A DNA stretch of 32,953 nt from Acidobacteriota bacterium (lineage in GTDB: Bacteria > Acidobacteriota > Aminicenantia > Aminicenantales > Saccharicenantaceae), in contig JAKLEN010000011.1 of NCBI GenBank assembly GCA_022711665.1, positions 1 through 32,953 on the forward strand, given 5' to 3'. Position numbers and translations under genes: made by a program. The notes beneath the pieces are model-generated. The model was not told the DNA's origin and did not search any database. It saw only the letters and a program-made list of their open reading frames with translations. Positions 1 through 10,234 of this stretch are shown piece by piece (position 1 is the first letter of the stretch; each line of letters begins with the position of its first letter).

Positions 1-100
1 TGGCGCGGATAGAAGGGTGGTTCATGAAACCGAGGCAGCCAGAGGAAGAGATGAAAAGAAGGAAAAAGAAACGGGGGGCTTGCGTTTCGCTATCATAGAA

Positions 101-177
101 GATATTTCTCAGGATCCCGGCCTCGAGTGCTCGGCCGTGATCCTGACCTCCGCTCCCCAGAGTCCGCTCCGCGCCGG
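101..177 (-). repeat. palindromic repeat element, copy A
   Basis: First of two 77-base direct copies, differing from 260-336 at only 5 positions. It contains a stem: TCAGGATC (109-116) pairs perfectly with GATCCTGA (139-146), extended inward by five more pairs after one mismatch. Read on the minus strand, the stem is preceded by a GGGGAGCGGAGG tag (147-158) and followed directly by GAAATATC (101-108). The same tags flank a stem-loop at 26067-26125, so this is a dispersed element rather than a local duplication only. Confidence 0.8.
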
Positions 178-193
178 TCATCGAAGCGACCAT

Positions 194-239
194 CAGAAGC
201 ATGGCGGAGCGGCTCGGATCCATGCTTCTGGGAGATATC
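194..239 (+). repeat. palindromic repeat element, copy B
   Basis: Perfect 11-bp stem: CAGAAGCATGG (194-204) pairs with CCATGCTTCTG (220-230) around a 15-base loop (205-219). The stem is followed at once by GGAGATATC (231-239), a variant of the GAAATATC tag of the sister elements. The stem base and loop together carry GCGGAGCGGCTCGGA, identical to the loop of the element at 26079-26117 although the stems differ completely. It lies between copies A and C in the opposite orientation. Confidence 0.75.
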
Positions 240-259
240 GGGAGAAAGAGCTCTCTTTA

Positions 260-336
260 GATATTTCTCAGAATCCCCGCCTCGAGTGCTCGGCCGTGAT
301 TCTGACCTCCGCTCCACAGAGTCCGCTCCGGGCCGG
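260..336 (-). repeat. palindromic repeat element, copy C
   Basis: Second 77-base copy. Its stem is TCAGAATC (268-275) with GATTCTGA (298-305). Relative to copy A, the G113-C142 pair has become A272-T301, a two-sided change that keeps pairing. One inner pair is lost (C278 against C295). On the minus strand the GAAATATC tag (260-267) again follows the stem. The compensatory change suggests that the folded DNA or RNA is what is maintained. Confidence 0.8.
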
Positions 337-456
337 CCCTCGAGCCAAGCCGAAGAGAGGGACTCCCCCGGAATCGGGAGGAAAAGCCACTTTTTCGTAT
401 CCTGTCCCCCCGCCGTTGTGCTATCATTCCTCTACTCCAAGAAAGGCTGAGACGAG

Positions 457-1749
457 ATGATCGAACGCTACACGCGCCCCGGCATGGGGGCCATCTGGAC
501 GGAGGAGAACAGGTACCGCAAATGGCTCGACGTCGAGCTGGCAGTCTGCCAGGCCTGGTCCCGCCTGGGCAAGATCCCGCCGGCCGACCTGCGCGTCATC
601 CGGGAGAAAGCCGGCTTCTCCGTGGCCCGCATCGACGAGATCGAAAAGGTCGTCAAGCACGACATCATCGCCTTCCTGACCTCGGTCGCCGAGAAGGTCG
701 GGCCGGCGTCGCGCCACATCCACCTCGGGCTGACCTCCTACGACGTCGTGGACACGGCCCTGTCGCTGCTCATCAAGGAATCGCTGGAGAAGCTCCTGGC
801 CGATGTCCGGGCCTTCCACCGGCTGCTCAAGCGGCAGGCCCTGAAGCACAAGAAGACGGTCTGCATCGGCCGGACCCACGGCGTCCACGCCGAGCCGATC
901 ACCTTCGGCTTCAAGGTCCTGGTCTGGTATGAGGAGATCGGCCGGCACATCGTCCGGCTGGAGGCGGCCCTGAAGACGATCTCGGTCGGCCGCATCTCCG
1001 GCTCCGTGGGCACTTTCATCCACCTCGATCCCCGGGTCGAGGTCATGGCCCTCCGCAAGCTCGGCCTGGAGCCGGCCAAGGTCTCGACCCAGGTCCTCCA
1101 GCGCGACCGCCACGCCGAGGTTCTCTCGGCCCTGGCCCTCCTGGCCACGACCGTCGAGAAGATCGCCGTCGAGGTCCGCCACCTCCAGCGGACCGAGGTC
1201 CTGGAGCTCGAGGAGCCTTTCACCAAGGGCCAGAAGGGCTCGTCCTCCATGCCGCACAAGAAGAACCCCGTCCGCTCCGAGCGCATCTCGGGCCTGGCCC
1301 GCCTGGTCCGGGCCAACGCCGGGGTCGGCCTGGAGGACATGGTCCTCTGGCACGAACGCGACATCTCCCACTCCTCGGCCGAGCGGATCGTCTTCCCCGA
1401 CTCGTTCATCGCCGCGGATTTCCTGCTGGCCGACGCCGCCGACATCGTCGGCCACTGGGTCGTCCACCCCGGCCGCATGCGGGCCAACATCGACGCCACC
1501 CGGGGCCTCATCTTCTCCCAGAGCGTCCTGCTGGCCCTGACCCGCAAGGGCCTGGTCCGCGAGGCGGCCTACCAGGTCGTCCAGCGCAACAGCCTCAGGG
1601 CCTGGACCGAGAACCTCGACTTCCGGGCCCTCGTCGCCGCCGACCCCGACGTGGCGCGGGTCCTGGAGCCGAAGGAGATCGCCGCCTGCTTCTCGCTCGA
1701 TCCGTATCTCGCCAAGATCGATTACATCTTCGAAAGGGTTCTCCGATGA
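457..1749 (+). CDS. purB: adenylosuccinate lyase
   Basis: PurB cleaves fumarate from SAICAR and from adenylosuccinate, acting twice in purine synthesis (to AICAR and to AMP). The 430-residue product is normal length for the shorter bacterial form. It carries the fumarase/aspartase superfamily signature SSMPHKKNP at about residues 264-272, whose serine is the catalytic base in the flexible loop, and an RTHG motif near residue 140 with a conserved active-site histidine. The ATG has GAAAGG about 10 bases upstream. Its stop overlaps the purS start (ATGA), so the two are translationally coupled. It leads the operon purB-purS-purQ-purL-purN. purA, the enzyme just before PurB in the AMP branch, lies elsewhere in this window (19451-20782). 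Nothing odd seen. Confidence 0.97.
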   Translation: MIERYTRPGMGAIWTEENRYRKWLDVELAVCQAWSRLGKIPPADLRVIREKAGFSVARIDEIEKVVKHDIIAFLTSVAEKVGPASRHIHLGLTSYDVVDTALSLLIKESLEKLLADVRAFHRLLKRQALKHKKTVCIGRTHGVHAEPITFGFKVLVWYEEIGRHIVRLEAALKTISVGRISGSVGTFIHLDPRVEVMALRKLGLEPAKVSTQVLQRDRHAEVLSALALLATTVEKIAVEVRHLQRTEVLELEEPFTKGQKGSSSMPHKKNPVRSERISGLARLVRANAGVGLEDMVLWHERDISHSSAERIVFPDSFIAADFLLADAADIVGHWVVHPGRMRANIDATRGLIFSQSVLLALTRKGLVREAAYQVVQRNSLRAWTENLDFRALVAADPDVARVLEPKEIAACFSLDPYLAKIDYIFERVLR

Positions 1750-1994
1750 AAGTCCGCATCCTCGTTTCGTTCAAGGACAGCGTCCTCGATCCACAGGGCC
1801 AAACCGTCAAGAACGCCCTGCACACCCTGGGCTACGGCGCCGTCTCCGAGGTCCGCCAGGGCAAGGTCTTCGAGATCGACCTCGAAGGCGTCAGCCGCAA
1901 GGACGCCGAGTCCCTGGTGCCCGAGATCTCGCGCCGGGTCCTGGCCAATCCCATCATCGAGAAATTCGATTGGGAAATCCTCAAGGGCCGGTGA
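1746..1994 (+). CDS. purS: phosphoribosylformylglycinamidine synthase subunit PurS
   Basis: PurS is the small structural subunit that bridges PurQ and PurL in the three-part FGAM synthase. At 82 residues it has the usual length and the characteristic start ([18 protein letters not shown]), followed by the Gly-Tyr/Val-rich second strand region and a C-terminal segment containing [13 protein letters not shown]. The start codon overlaps the purB stop by four bases. The gene sits directly before purQ and purL, as expected when PurL is of the short type that cannot work without PurS. The identification rests on length, sequence and position together. Confidence 0.95.
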   Translation: MKVRILVSFKDSVLDPQGQTVKNALHTLGYGAVSEVRQGKVFEIDLEGVSRKDAESLVPEISRRVLANPIIEKFDWEILKGR

Positions 1995-2004
1995 GGTCGC
2001 ACCC

Positions 2005-2737
2005 ATGAAGTTCGGCGTCGTCCAATTCCCCGGCTCCAACTGCGACTTCGACGCGGTCCACGCGCTGAAGGACGTGATGAAGCGGCCGACCGTCCTGCTC
2101 TGGCACAAGGACCACGACCTCCAGGGCGTCGATTGCGTCGTGCTGCCGGGCGGGTTCTCCTACGGCGATTACCTCCGCTCCGGGGCCATCGCCCGCTTCT
2201 CCCCGCTCATGCAGGAGGTCAAGGCCTTCGCCCGCGACGGCGGGCGCGTCCTGGGCATCTGCAACGGCTTTCAGATCCTGCTCGAGCTCGGCCTCCTGCC
2301 CGGGGCCATGCTCCGGAACAAGAACCTCAAGTTCCTCTGCCAGCACGTCCATATCCGGATCGAGGACGCCCGGACGGATTTCACCCGGGCCGGGCGCCGG
2401 GGCCAGGTCCTGCGCATCCCCATCGCCCACTTCGACGGCAACTACTACGCTCCGGCCCGGACGCTGGCCGAGATCGAGCGCAACGGCCAGGTCGTCTTCC
2501 GCTACTGCGACGCCGACGGCGCCGTCACTGACGAGGCCAACGTCAACGGCTCGCTCCACGGCATCGCCGGCATCCGCAACGAGGCCGGCAATGTCCTCGG
2601 CCTGATGCCCCACCCGGAGCGGGCGGCCGAGGCCCTGCTCGGCAGCCGGGACGGCCGGACGATCTTCGAGTCCCTCATCCAGAGCGTCGAGAAGCGCCGG
2701 CCGGCCCGCCGGCCCGCCCCCGCCAAGAAGGTCCGCC

Positions 2738-2748
<11 letters not shown>
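2005..2748 (+). CDS. purQ: phosphoribosylformylglycinamidine synthase, glutaminase subunit PurQ
   Basis: A class I glutamine amidotransferase that releases ammonia from glutamine and passes it to PurL. The nucleophile cysteine lies in GICNGFQ (about residue 86), and the His-Glu pair of the triad lies in MPHPERA near residue 200. The N-terminus ([14 protein letters not shown]) is typical. At 247 residues it is slightly longer than the common 220-230, owing to a basic, proline-rich tail ([12 protein letters not shown]) after the glutaminase domain. GGTGAGG upstream of the ATG is a plausible ribosome site. The 3' end overlaps purL by 11 bases, indicating coupled translation. Confidence 0.96.
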
Positions 2749-4966
<2,218 letters not shown>

Positions 4967-4974
4967 GGGGGAAC

Positions 4975-5622
4975 ATGGACGAGGTCGTCTTCCGCAGCCC
5001 GCGCAAGAAGGGCCGCATCGCCGTTCTCCTGTCGGGCCGGGGCTCGAACTTCATGGCCATCCGCGAGGCCGTCCACCGCGGCGCGATCAACGCCGAGATC
5101 GCCCTGGTCCTAGGCAACAAGGCCGAGGCCCCGGGCCTGCTCAAGGCCCGGGAGTGGGGCCTGGAGACGGTCTTCCTCGATCCCAAAGCCTTCGCCTCGC
5201 GAGACGACTACGACCGGGCCGTCATCGGCGAGCTCGACAAGCGGCGGATCGACCTCGTTTGCCTGGCCGGCTACATGCGGGTCCTGACGCCGGCCCTCTG
5301 CGACGCCTACAGGCACCGCCTGGTCAATATCCACCCGGCCCTGCTGCCGGCCTTCCCTGGCCTGCACGTCCAGCAGAAGGCCATCGACTGGGGCGTCCGC
5401 TTCTCCGGCTGCACGGTCCACTTCGTCGCCGCCGAGGTCGACATGGGCCCGATCATCCTCCAGGCCTGCGTCCCGGTCCTGCAGGACGATACCGAGGACG
5501 CGCTGGCCGCCCGCATCCTGGTCGAGGAGCACCGGATCTATCCCGAGGCCGTCCGGCTCTATTTCGAGGGCCGGCTCGAGGTCCGGGGCCGCCGGGTCTT
5601 CGTCCTCGGGCTCGGAGCCTGA
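4975..5622 (+). CDS. purN: phosphoribosylglycinamide formyltransferase
   Basis: PurN transfers a formyl group from 10-formyl-THF to GAR, giving FGAR, the substrate of the PurLQS complex encoded just upstream. The 215-residue product shows the LSGRGSNF phosphate-binding loop near residue 18, the catalytic Asn-x-His in VNIHPALLPAFPG, and the catalytic Asp in VHFVAAEVDMGPII. The open frame runs far upstream inside purL, but the ATG at 4975 is preceded by AGGGGGG and begins with normal PurN sequence after a short basic lead (residues 1-12), so I place the start there. It is the last recognisable purine gene of the operon. Confidence 0.95.
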   Translation: MDEVVFRSPRKKGRIAVLLSGRGSNFMAIREAVHRGAINAEIALVLGNKAEAPGLLKAREWGLETVFLDPKAFASRDDYDRAVIGELDKRRIDLVCLAGYMRVLTPALCDAYRHRLVNIHPALLPAFPGLHVQQKAIDWGVRFSGCTVHFVAAEVDMGPIILQACVPVLQDDTEDALAARILVEEHRIYPEAVRLYFEGRLEVRGRRVFVLGLGA

Positions 5623-5649
5623 CGCCTCCCGTCGCCGCGAGCCCCGGCC

Positions 5650-6735
5650 ATGCCGAACATGCGCCGCCTGTTCCGGCCGATGGCCGCGGCCGCCGCCCTT
5701 CTCCTCGTCTTCGCCGCCACCTGGACCGTCCTCGACCGGACGGAGGACCGGCCGCGCTGGCTGACGGTCGAGACCCCGGACGCCGCCGTCTTCGGCCGGA
5801 CCTTCGAAGTCCGGGTCACGCTCAAGGGCGCGGTCGGCCCGACCCGGATCTACTGCTCACTGCAGCGGGCCAACGCCGCCAAGAAGGACTGGGGTTTCCT
5901 GGCTGCCGCGGGACCGGCCCGGCCGGCCGCCGGCGGCCGAAGCCTGACGTTCGTCTTCGACGTTCCCGACCGCGACCGGACGGCCTTCGTCTTTCCCCTT
6001 ATCTTCCTCAGCCCCACCGGCCGGTGGGAGGACGCCGAACGGGCGGCCACGGCCCGCTACGCTCCGGTCGTGAGGGACGGCGCCCGGCCGGCCGGGCCCG
6101 CCTTGCGGAAGCGGCCCGTCTACCCTTATCCGTCGCCGGCCCAAGCCGCCCGGCGGGAGCGGGCGGCGAGCGCGGCCCGGCCGCCCGGCAGGCCGTCGGC
6201 CTGGGTCCATCCGGCGATCGGCGTCCTGCTGGCCGCCGCGGCGGCGCTGGCGGCGGCCGTGAGCCGGAGGTCCGTCCCGGCGCCGGGGCGGTTCGGGCGG
6301 AAGCGGGCCTGGCTCGGGCTGGCCGTTCTCTGCGCGGCCTCGGCCGCGGTCGAGATGACGGGCCTGGCCGGCCACGTCGCCGCCTGGGGCCGCCGCCTGG
6401 CCGCGGCCGGGGGCGTGTACGAGCTGCGCCAGCCCTTCCAGAAGGCCGCCATGGCCGCGCTGGCCGCGGCCTCGCTCGGCCTCTTCCTTTACTTCATCAA
6501 GGCGGTTCGCCGGTCCGGCGCGGACAGGCCGCTGATGTGGGCCGCCGTCGGCCTGGCCGGCTATCTGGCGGTATCGTTCGCCGCCGTGCTCTCCTTCCAC
6601 GCCGTGGACGTCGCCGGGACGATCGTCTGGCATGGAGTGTCGCCGGTCGCGGCGATGAGGGGGGCGGGCGCGGTCGTGACCATGGTGGCCTCGGCTAGCG
6701 CCCTGCGCCGCCGGCCGGCTGGACCGGCTACTTGA
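5650..6735 (+). CDS. uncharacterised multi-pass membrane protein
   Basis: Not recognised. The 361-residue protein starts with a hydrophobic segment (about residues 10-27) that is a signal peptide or anchor. A roughly 140-residue, probably periplasmic, domain with a beta-rich look follows (strand-like WLTVETP and RTFEVRVTLKG). Next come an Arg/Ala/Pro-rich linker (~150-185) and about four or five further membrane segments (around 188-205, 222-240, 260-280, 294-318, 330-350). The gene follows purN by 27 bases on the same strand, so it may be co-transcribed, but nothing links it to purine synthesis. No clear ribosome site precedes ATG 5650; ATG 5659 is an alternative. It ends in an 8-base convergent overlap with the thyX-like gene. 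Confidence 0.7.
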   Translation: MPNMRRLFRPMAAAAALLLVFAATWTVLDRTEDRPRWLTVETPDAAVFGRTFEVRVTLKGAVGPTRIYCSLQRANAAKKDWGFLAAAGPARPAAGGRSLTFVFDVPDRDRTAFVFPLIFLSPTGRWEDAERAATARYAPVVRDGARPAGPALRKRPVYPYPSPAQAARRERAASAARPPGRPSAWVHPAIGVLLAAAAALAAAVSRRSVPAPGRFGRKRAWLGLAVLCAASAAVEMTGLAGHVAAWGRRLAAAGGVYELRQPFQKAAMAALAAASLGLFLYFIKAVRRSGADRPLMWAAVGLAGYLAVSFAAVLSFHAVDVAGTIVWHGVSPVAAMRGAGAVVTMVASASALRRRPAGPAT

Positions 6736-8221
6736 GCAGCCGGGGCGGGACCATCTTCGGCGCCCGGCCGAAAACCCGGGCGTAGACCCCGGGAAAGGCG
6801 TCCTTGCCGCCGATCAGCAGACACGAGAGCGGCATGACCCGGGCGGCCAGGCGGGACATCTCGGCCGCGACGCCGCGGATCTCCCACTGGGCCGAGGCGT
6901 CCTGGCGCAGGCGGGAGATATGATAGAGCTCGCGGACATTGACCTTGAGCAGGGCCCGGCGCCGGTGGGCGTTGGTCAGGACGTAGTCGGCGGCCGGCCC
7001 GACCGCTTTTTCCAACCGGGCGTGCGTTTCGTTCGTCCGGCCGATGACCGAAAGGAACTCCTGGTCCATCCCGGCCTCGCGGACCGAGGGCGGCACGGTG
7101 ACGCCCAGCGCCGGGTCGTAGCGCTGCCAGGTCAAGGTGGCCATCCGATGCCGTTTGAGCTGGGCGAAGCAGGAGGCCGACAGCGCCAGGTCGTAGACGA
7201 GATCGGCGTGCTCGAATTCCCGGGGCGGGAAATCGTAGAACTCCATCCGGGCCAGGGCCCGGCGGAAGATGTCCCGGCGGGCTGCCGGCTTGGCCGAGCG
7301 GAGCCGTTCGAGGCATTCCCGGTAGGACCAGCGGCCAACCGAATGGAGCAGGGCGGCCAGGATCGCCGCGTCCCCGTCCTCCGGGGCCCGGGCCAGGACG
7401 ACGTCCCGGCCGGCCGGGGCCCGGCGCCGCCGTCCGCCCTCCCAGGCGGCCGCGGCCGCCTCCAGGTCCGCGGAGGTCCCGGCGTCGAACGGGCAGGGCT
7501 CGGTGAACAGGATGATCGACGGCGCGACCTCCCGGGCCAGCGAGCATAGCCGGCCGTTGAGCTCCCGGAGCTCGGCCAGGCCCTTGGCCGCGAAGCGGCG
7601 GATGAGGAGCTCGAGGCTGCGGGCGTTGGCGGTCAGCCCCAGCTGTCCCTGGGTGGCCAGGCTGACGATGTAGCGGGCATCCTCCTTCGCCCAGCCGTCC
7701 AGGACGGCGTGGTTCCGCGGCTCGGCCGCGGCTTCGGCGTGCTTGGCGAAGACGAACGGCTTGAGCCGGGCATAGAGCTTATGGTAGAGGGCGTTCTGGG
7801 CCTTGACCGTGCCGCTGAAGAGGTCCTCGAGGCCGGCCTGGCGGACCTCCTCGGGAACGACGAAGTCCTCGCCGAGCGTGATGTAGCGCTGGGACTTCTC
7901 GGTGAAGGACATCAGCCGGAAGCGCTCGATCTCCTCGATGGCCAGCCGGCTGACGCCGATGACGTCGAAATTGAAGACGGCGTGCTCGGCCACCGAATGA
8001 TGGCCCATCCTGAAGATGATGGACTGGTTGGACCGCCGGGCCCGCTCGACCTCGGCCCGGGCCGCGGCCCGCAGCTCGTCGACCGGGCGGGGGTCGCGCG
8101 AGATGCGGGCGTAGGAGGCCGAGAGCGTCTCCGGGGTCACATCGTCGCGGGCCGGAGAGCCCTTCTTCAGCTCCTCGAGGACGGCGCTGTCGACGTTGTA
8201 TCCCGCCAGGATGACTTTCAT
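6728..8221 (-). CDS. thyX: double-domain FAD-dependent thymidylate synthase (ThyX family)
   Basis: ThyX makes dTMP from dUMP using methylene-THF and reduced FAD. At 497 residues this protein is about twice the usual ThyX and reads as two tandem copies. The first (about 1-240) has GHHSVAEHAVFNF then RFRLMSFTEKSQRY (100-113), matching the RHRxxSxNxxSxRY signature except His to Phe and Asn to Thr, and a NARSL motif (~199). The second (about 290-497) has FEHADLVYDL, then RHRMATLTWQRY (357-368), which keeps RHR but is two residues shorter, and a full C-terminal dUMP/FAD-site motif NVRELYHISRLR plus AQWEIR (428-449). Long ThyX forms are known in some bacteria. Whether one composite site or two operate here cannot be told. 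No ThyA was seen in the window. Confidence 0.87.
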   Translation of the reverse strand: MKVILAGYNVDSAVLEELKKGSPARDDVTPETLSASYARISRDPRPVDELRAAARAEVERARRSNQSIIFRMGHHSVAEHAVFNFDVIGVSRLAIEEIERFRLMSFTEKSQRYITLGEDFVVPEEVRQAGLEDLFSGTVKAQNALYHKLYARLKPFVFAKHAEAAAEPRNHAVLDGWAKEDARYIVSLATQGQLGLTANARSLELLIRRFAAKGLAELRELNGRLCSLAREVAPSIILFTEPCPFDAGTSADLEAAAAAWEGGRRRRAPAGRDVVLARAPEDGDAAILAALLHSVGRWSYRECLERLRSAKPAARRDIFRRALARMEFYDFPPREFEHADLVYDLALSASCFAQLKRHRMATLTWQRYDPALGVTVPPSVREAGMDQEFLSVIGRTNETHARLEKAVGPAADYVLTNAHRRRALLKVNVRELYHISRLRQDASAQWEIRGVAAEMSRLAARVMPLSCLLIGGKDAFPGVYARVFGRAPKMVPPRLLK

Positions 8222-8230
8222 GGTCCCTCT

Positions 8231-8259
8231 AACTTAGGGTCCGCCGGCCTTTTTGTCAA
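8231..8259 (-). promoter_or_regulatory. possible promoter of the thyX-like gene
   Basis: On the minus strand a perfect TTGACA (8254-8259) is followed after 17 bases by TAAGTT (8231-8236), a weak -10. It lies about 10 bases before the ATG, so any transcript would have almost no leader. Read-through from rtcB (95-base gap) is an equally good explanation. Confidence 0.35.
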
Positions 8260-8316
8260 ACCCCGCGCCGAGGCAGGAGATCCCCGAGGCCGAGGGGTCG
8301 ACGCAACGGCGCGGCC

Positions 8317-9738
8317 CTACCCCTTCATGACGCCGATCGGCAGGAGCCGGGCGACGACGCGTCCCAGGCCCAGCGCGTTGGAGACGCGCACGACCTCCTC
8401 GACGTCCTTGTAGGCCTCGGCGGCCTCCTCGGCGACGCCCTTCCAGCTCGTCGATTTGAGCTCGATCCCCCGCCGGGCCAGGTCGTCGCGGATCTTCTCG
8501 CCGCGGAAGCGCCGCAGGGCCTCGTGCCGCGACATGACCCGGCCGGCGCCGTGGGCGGTCGAGGCGAAGCTCAGGGCCTCGGCCTCCGCCGTCCCAGCCA
8601 GGAGGAACGAGGCCGTGCCCATGCTGCCGGGGATGATGACCGGCTGGCCGACGCCGCGGAAGGCCGCCGGCACCTCGGGCCGGCCCGGCCCGAAGCTGCG
8701 CGTCGCGCCCTTGCGGTGGACGACGAGGCGTCTGGACCGGCCGTCGACCTCGTGCTCCTCGACCTTGGCCACGTTGTGGCAGACGTCGTACACCTGGTCC
8801 ATGCCCCCGGCGCCGCCCAGGACCCTGGCGAAGACGTCCCGGACCCAATGGGCGATCATCTGGCGGTTGGCGAAGGCGTAGTTGACGGCCGCGCACATGG
8901 CCCGGTAGTAGCGCTGGCCCTGGGTCGATCGGAAGGGGGCGTTGACCAGCTCGCGGTCGGGCAGCCCGGCGACGCCGAAGGCGTTCTCCATCGTCTCGAT
9001 GAAATCCGTGGCCACCTGGTGTCCCAGGCCGCGGCTGCCGCAGTGGACCATGACCATAACCTGCCCCGGGGCGGTCAGGCCGAAGGCCCGGGCCGCTGCC
9101 GGATCGTAGATCTCGCGGACCTTCTGGATCTCCAGGAAATGGTTCCCGGCGCCGAGCGTCCCGAGCTGGGGGATGCCCCGTTCCAAGGCCCGCGCGGAGA
9201 CGTCCTCGACGTCGGCGTCCTTCATCCGGCCGCGCTCCTCGGTCCGCTCCAGGTCCTCGGCCCGGCCGTAGCCGTTCTCGACGGCCCACTCGGCGCCGCG
9301 GCGGAGGATGTCCTTGAGCACGGCCCGGCTGAGCCTGGTCACGCCGCCCTTCCCCACACCGGCCGGGACCTCCTTGAAGATCTCGGCCAGAAGCTCCCGC
9401 CGCTTGCCCTCGACCTCCTCTTCAGTGAAGTCCGTCCGCAGCAGCCGGACGCCGCAGTTTATGTCGTAGCCCACGCCGCCCGGCGAGATGATCCCCTCGT
9501 CGGGATCGAAGGCGGCCACGCCGCCGATCGGGAAGCCGTAGCCCTGGTGGGCGTCGGGCATGACGTAGGAGCGGCGCACCAGGCCGGGCAGGCAGGCGAC
9601 ATTGCGGGCCTGGGCCAGCGTCTGGTCCCGCCGGATGTCCTCGAGAAGGCGGGCCGAGGCATAGACGACGGCCGGGACCCGCATCGGGCCCTCGGCCGGG
9701 ATCTCCCAGGAGTTCTCGTCGATCCGACGCAGTTCCAT
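8317..9738 (-). CDS. rtcB: RNA-splicing ligase RtcB
   Basis: RtcB is a GTP- and Mn-dependent ligase that joins 2',3'-cyclic-phosphate or 3'-phosphate RNA ends to 5'-OH ends, in tRNA splicing or RNA repair. The 473-residue protein has the manganese-site residues in GYDINCGVR (D92, C95), HCGSRGLGHQ near residue 202, and the guanylylated histidine motif STAHGAGRVMSR in the C-terminal third. PDAHQGYGFPIGG (61-73) is also highly characteristic. It lies 7 bases after the archease gene, whose product is the activator of RtcB, supporting a functional pair. The ATG at 9738 is the only sensible start. No defect seen. Confidence 0.97.
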   Translation of the reverse strand: MELRRIDENSWEIPAEGPMRVPAVVYASARLLEDIRRDQTLAQARNVACLPGLVRRSYVMPDAHQGYGFPIGGVAAFDPDEGIISPGGVGYDINCGVRLLRTDFTEEEVEGKRRELLAEIFKEVPAGVGKGGVTRLSRAVLKDILRRGAEWAVENGYGRAEDLERTEERGRMKDADVEDVSARALERGIPQLGTLGAGNHFLEIQKVREIYDPAAARAFGLTAPGQVMVMVHCGSRGLGHQVATDFIETMENAFGVAGLPDRELVNAPFRSTQGQRYYRAMCAAVNYAFANRQMIAHWVRDVFARVLGGAGGMDQVYDVCHNVAKVEEHEVDGRSRRLVVHRKGATRSFGPGRPEVPAAFRGVGQPVIIPGSMGTASFLLAGTAEAEALSFASTAHGAGRVMSRHEALRRFRGEKIRDDLARRGIELKSTSWKGVAEEAAEAYKDVEEVVRVSNALGLGRVVARLLPIGVMKG

Positions 9739-9745
9739 GGGGCCC

Positions 9746-10177
9746 TCACATGTCGACGACGACCTGGACGGTGACGCCGTCGCGCTCCTCGATCCTGAGA
9801 TCGTGGTAGGTCACCGCCTTGACGCCGCCGTGGATCTCGCGGCCAGGGGCCAGCGTCTCTCCGGCCAGGACGGCCTCCAGGCCGAACCCCCCGGGCCGGG
9901 GCAGGATGCGCAGCTCCTCCACCCGGCCGAGAAGGAACTGCCGGGCGTCGAAGAGATAGACGATCTCGCCGAGGAACTTGACCAGCAGCTGCTCGCGGTC
10001 GCGGCCGGACGTTTCGATCCTGCGCCGGATCCGGGGCTCGACGCTCGACCAGTCCCACATCAGCGAGGACAGGGCCAGGGCGGCGTTGCCGAAGGCCTCC
10101 TCGGCCGTCCGGCCGTAGGCCTGGAACTTGCCGTCGGCGGTATGGGGCAGGATGCGGTAGCGCGCCGTCTCCACCAC
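9746..10177 (-). CDS. archease (RtcB activator)
   Basis: Archease binds metal and speeds guanylylation and multiple turnover of RtcB. The 143-residue product has the family's N-terminal HTADGKFQAYG motif, with the metal-binding Asp, the middle ExLLVKFLGEIVYLFD segment, and the C-terminal HGGVKAVTYHDLRIEE, followed by a beta strand ending in Asp-Met. The start is a GTG with GGAGGGGG five to six bases upstream; no ATG fits. It is the first gene of archease-rtcB, separated by only 7 bases. Both residue content and position support the name. Confidence 0.94.
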   Translation of the reverse strand: MVETARYRILPHTADGKFQAYGRTAEEAFGNAALALSSLMWDWSSVEPRIRRRIETSGRDREQLLVKFLGEIVYLFDARQFLLGRVEELRILPRPGGFGLEAVLAGETLAPGREIHGGVKAVTYHDLRIEERDGVTVQVVVDM

Positions 10178-10234
10178 GGGCTTCCCCCTCCGCGCCTATC
10201 CTAGCGCATCCGGCCGGCAAAGTCAGCCGGCCGC

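Larger units (their letters stand above)
1..456. other. gene-free leader with palindromic repeats upstream of purB
   Basis: No credible protein is encoded here; open frames on both strands simply translate the repeats. The stretch holds two 77-base direct copies (101-177 and 260-336) and a separate hairpin (194-230), each listed on its own. It ends with a possible ribosome site (GAAAGG at 441-446) ahead of purB. A TATCAT at 422-427 could serve as a -10 box, but no good -35 lies 16-18 bases upstream, so I do not call a promoter. I saw no purine riboswitch. Confidence 0.7.

Noticed and set aside
101..336. Possible CRISPR array
   Set aside because: Only two direct copies of 77 bases, internally palindromic with an inverted hairpin between; no short regular repeats or spacers and no cas genes.
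361..456. Purine riboswitch or other leader control of purB
   Set aside because: No recognisable purine aptamer core or terminator/antiterminator pair; the leader is occupied by repeats.
17..460. Open frame of 147 codons before purB
   Set aside because: It only translates the two 77-base palindromic repeats; the protein shows the same duplicated block and no family character.
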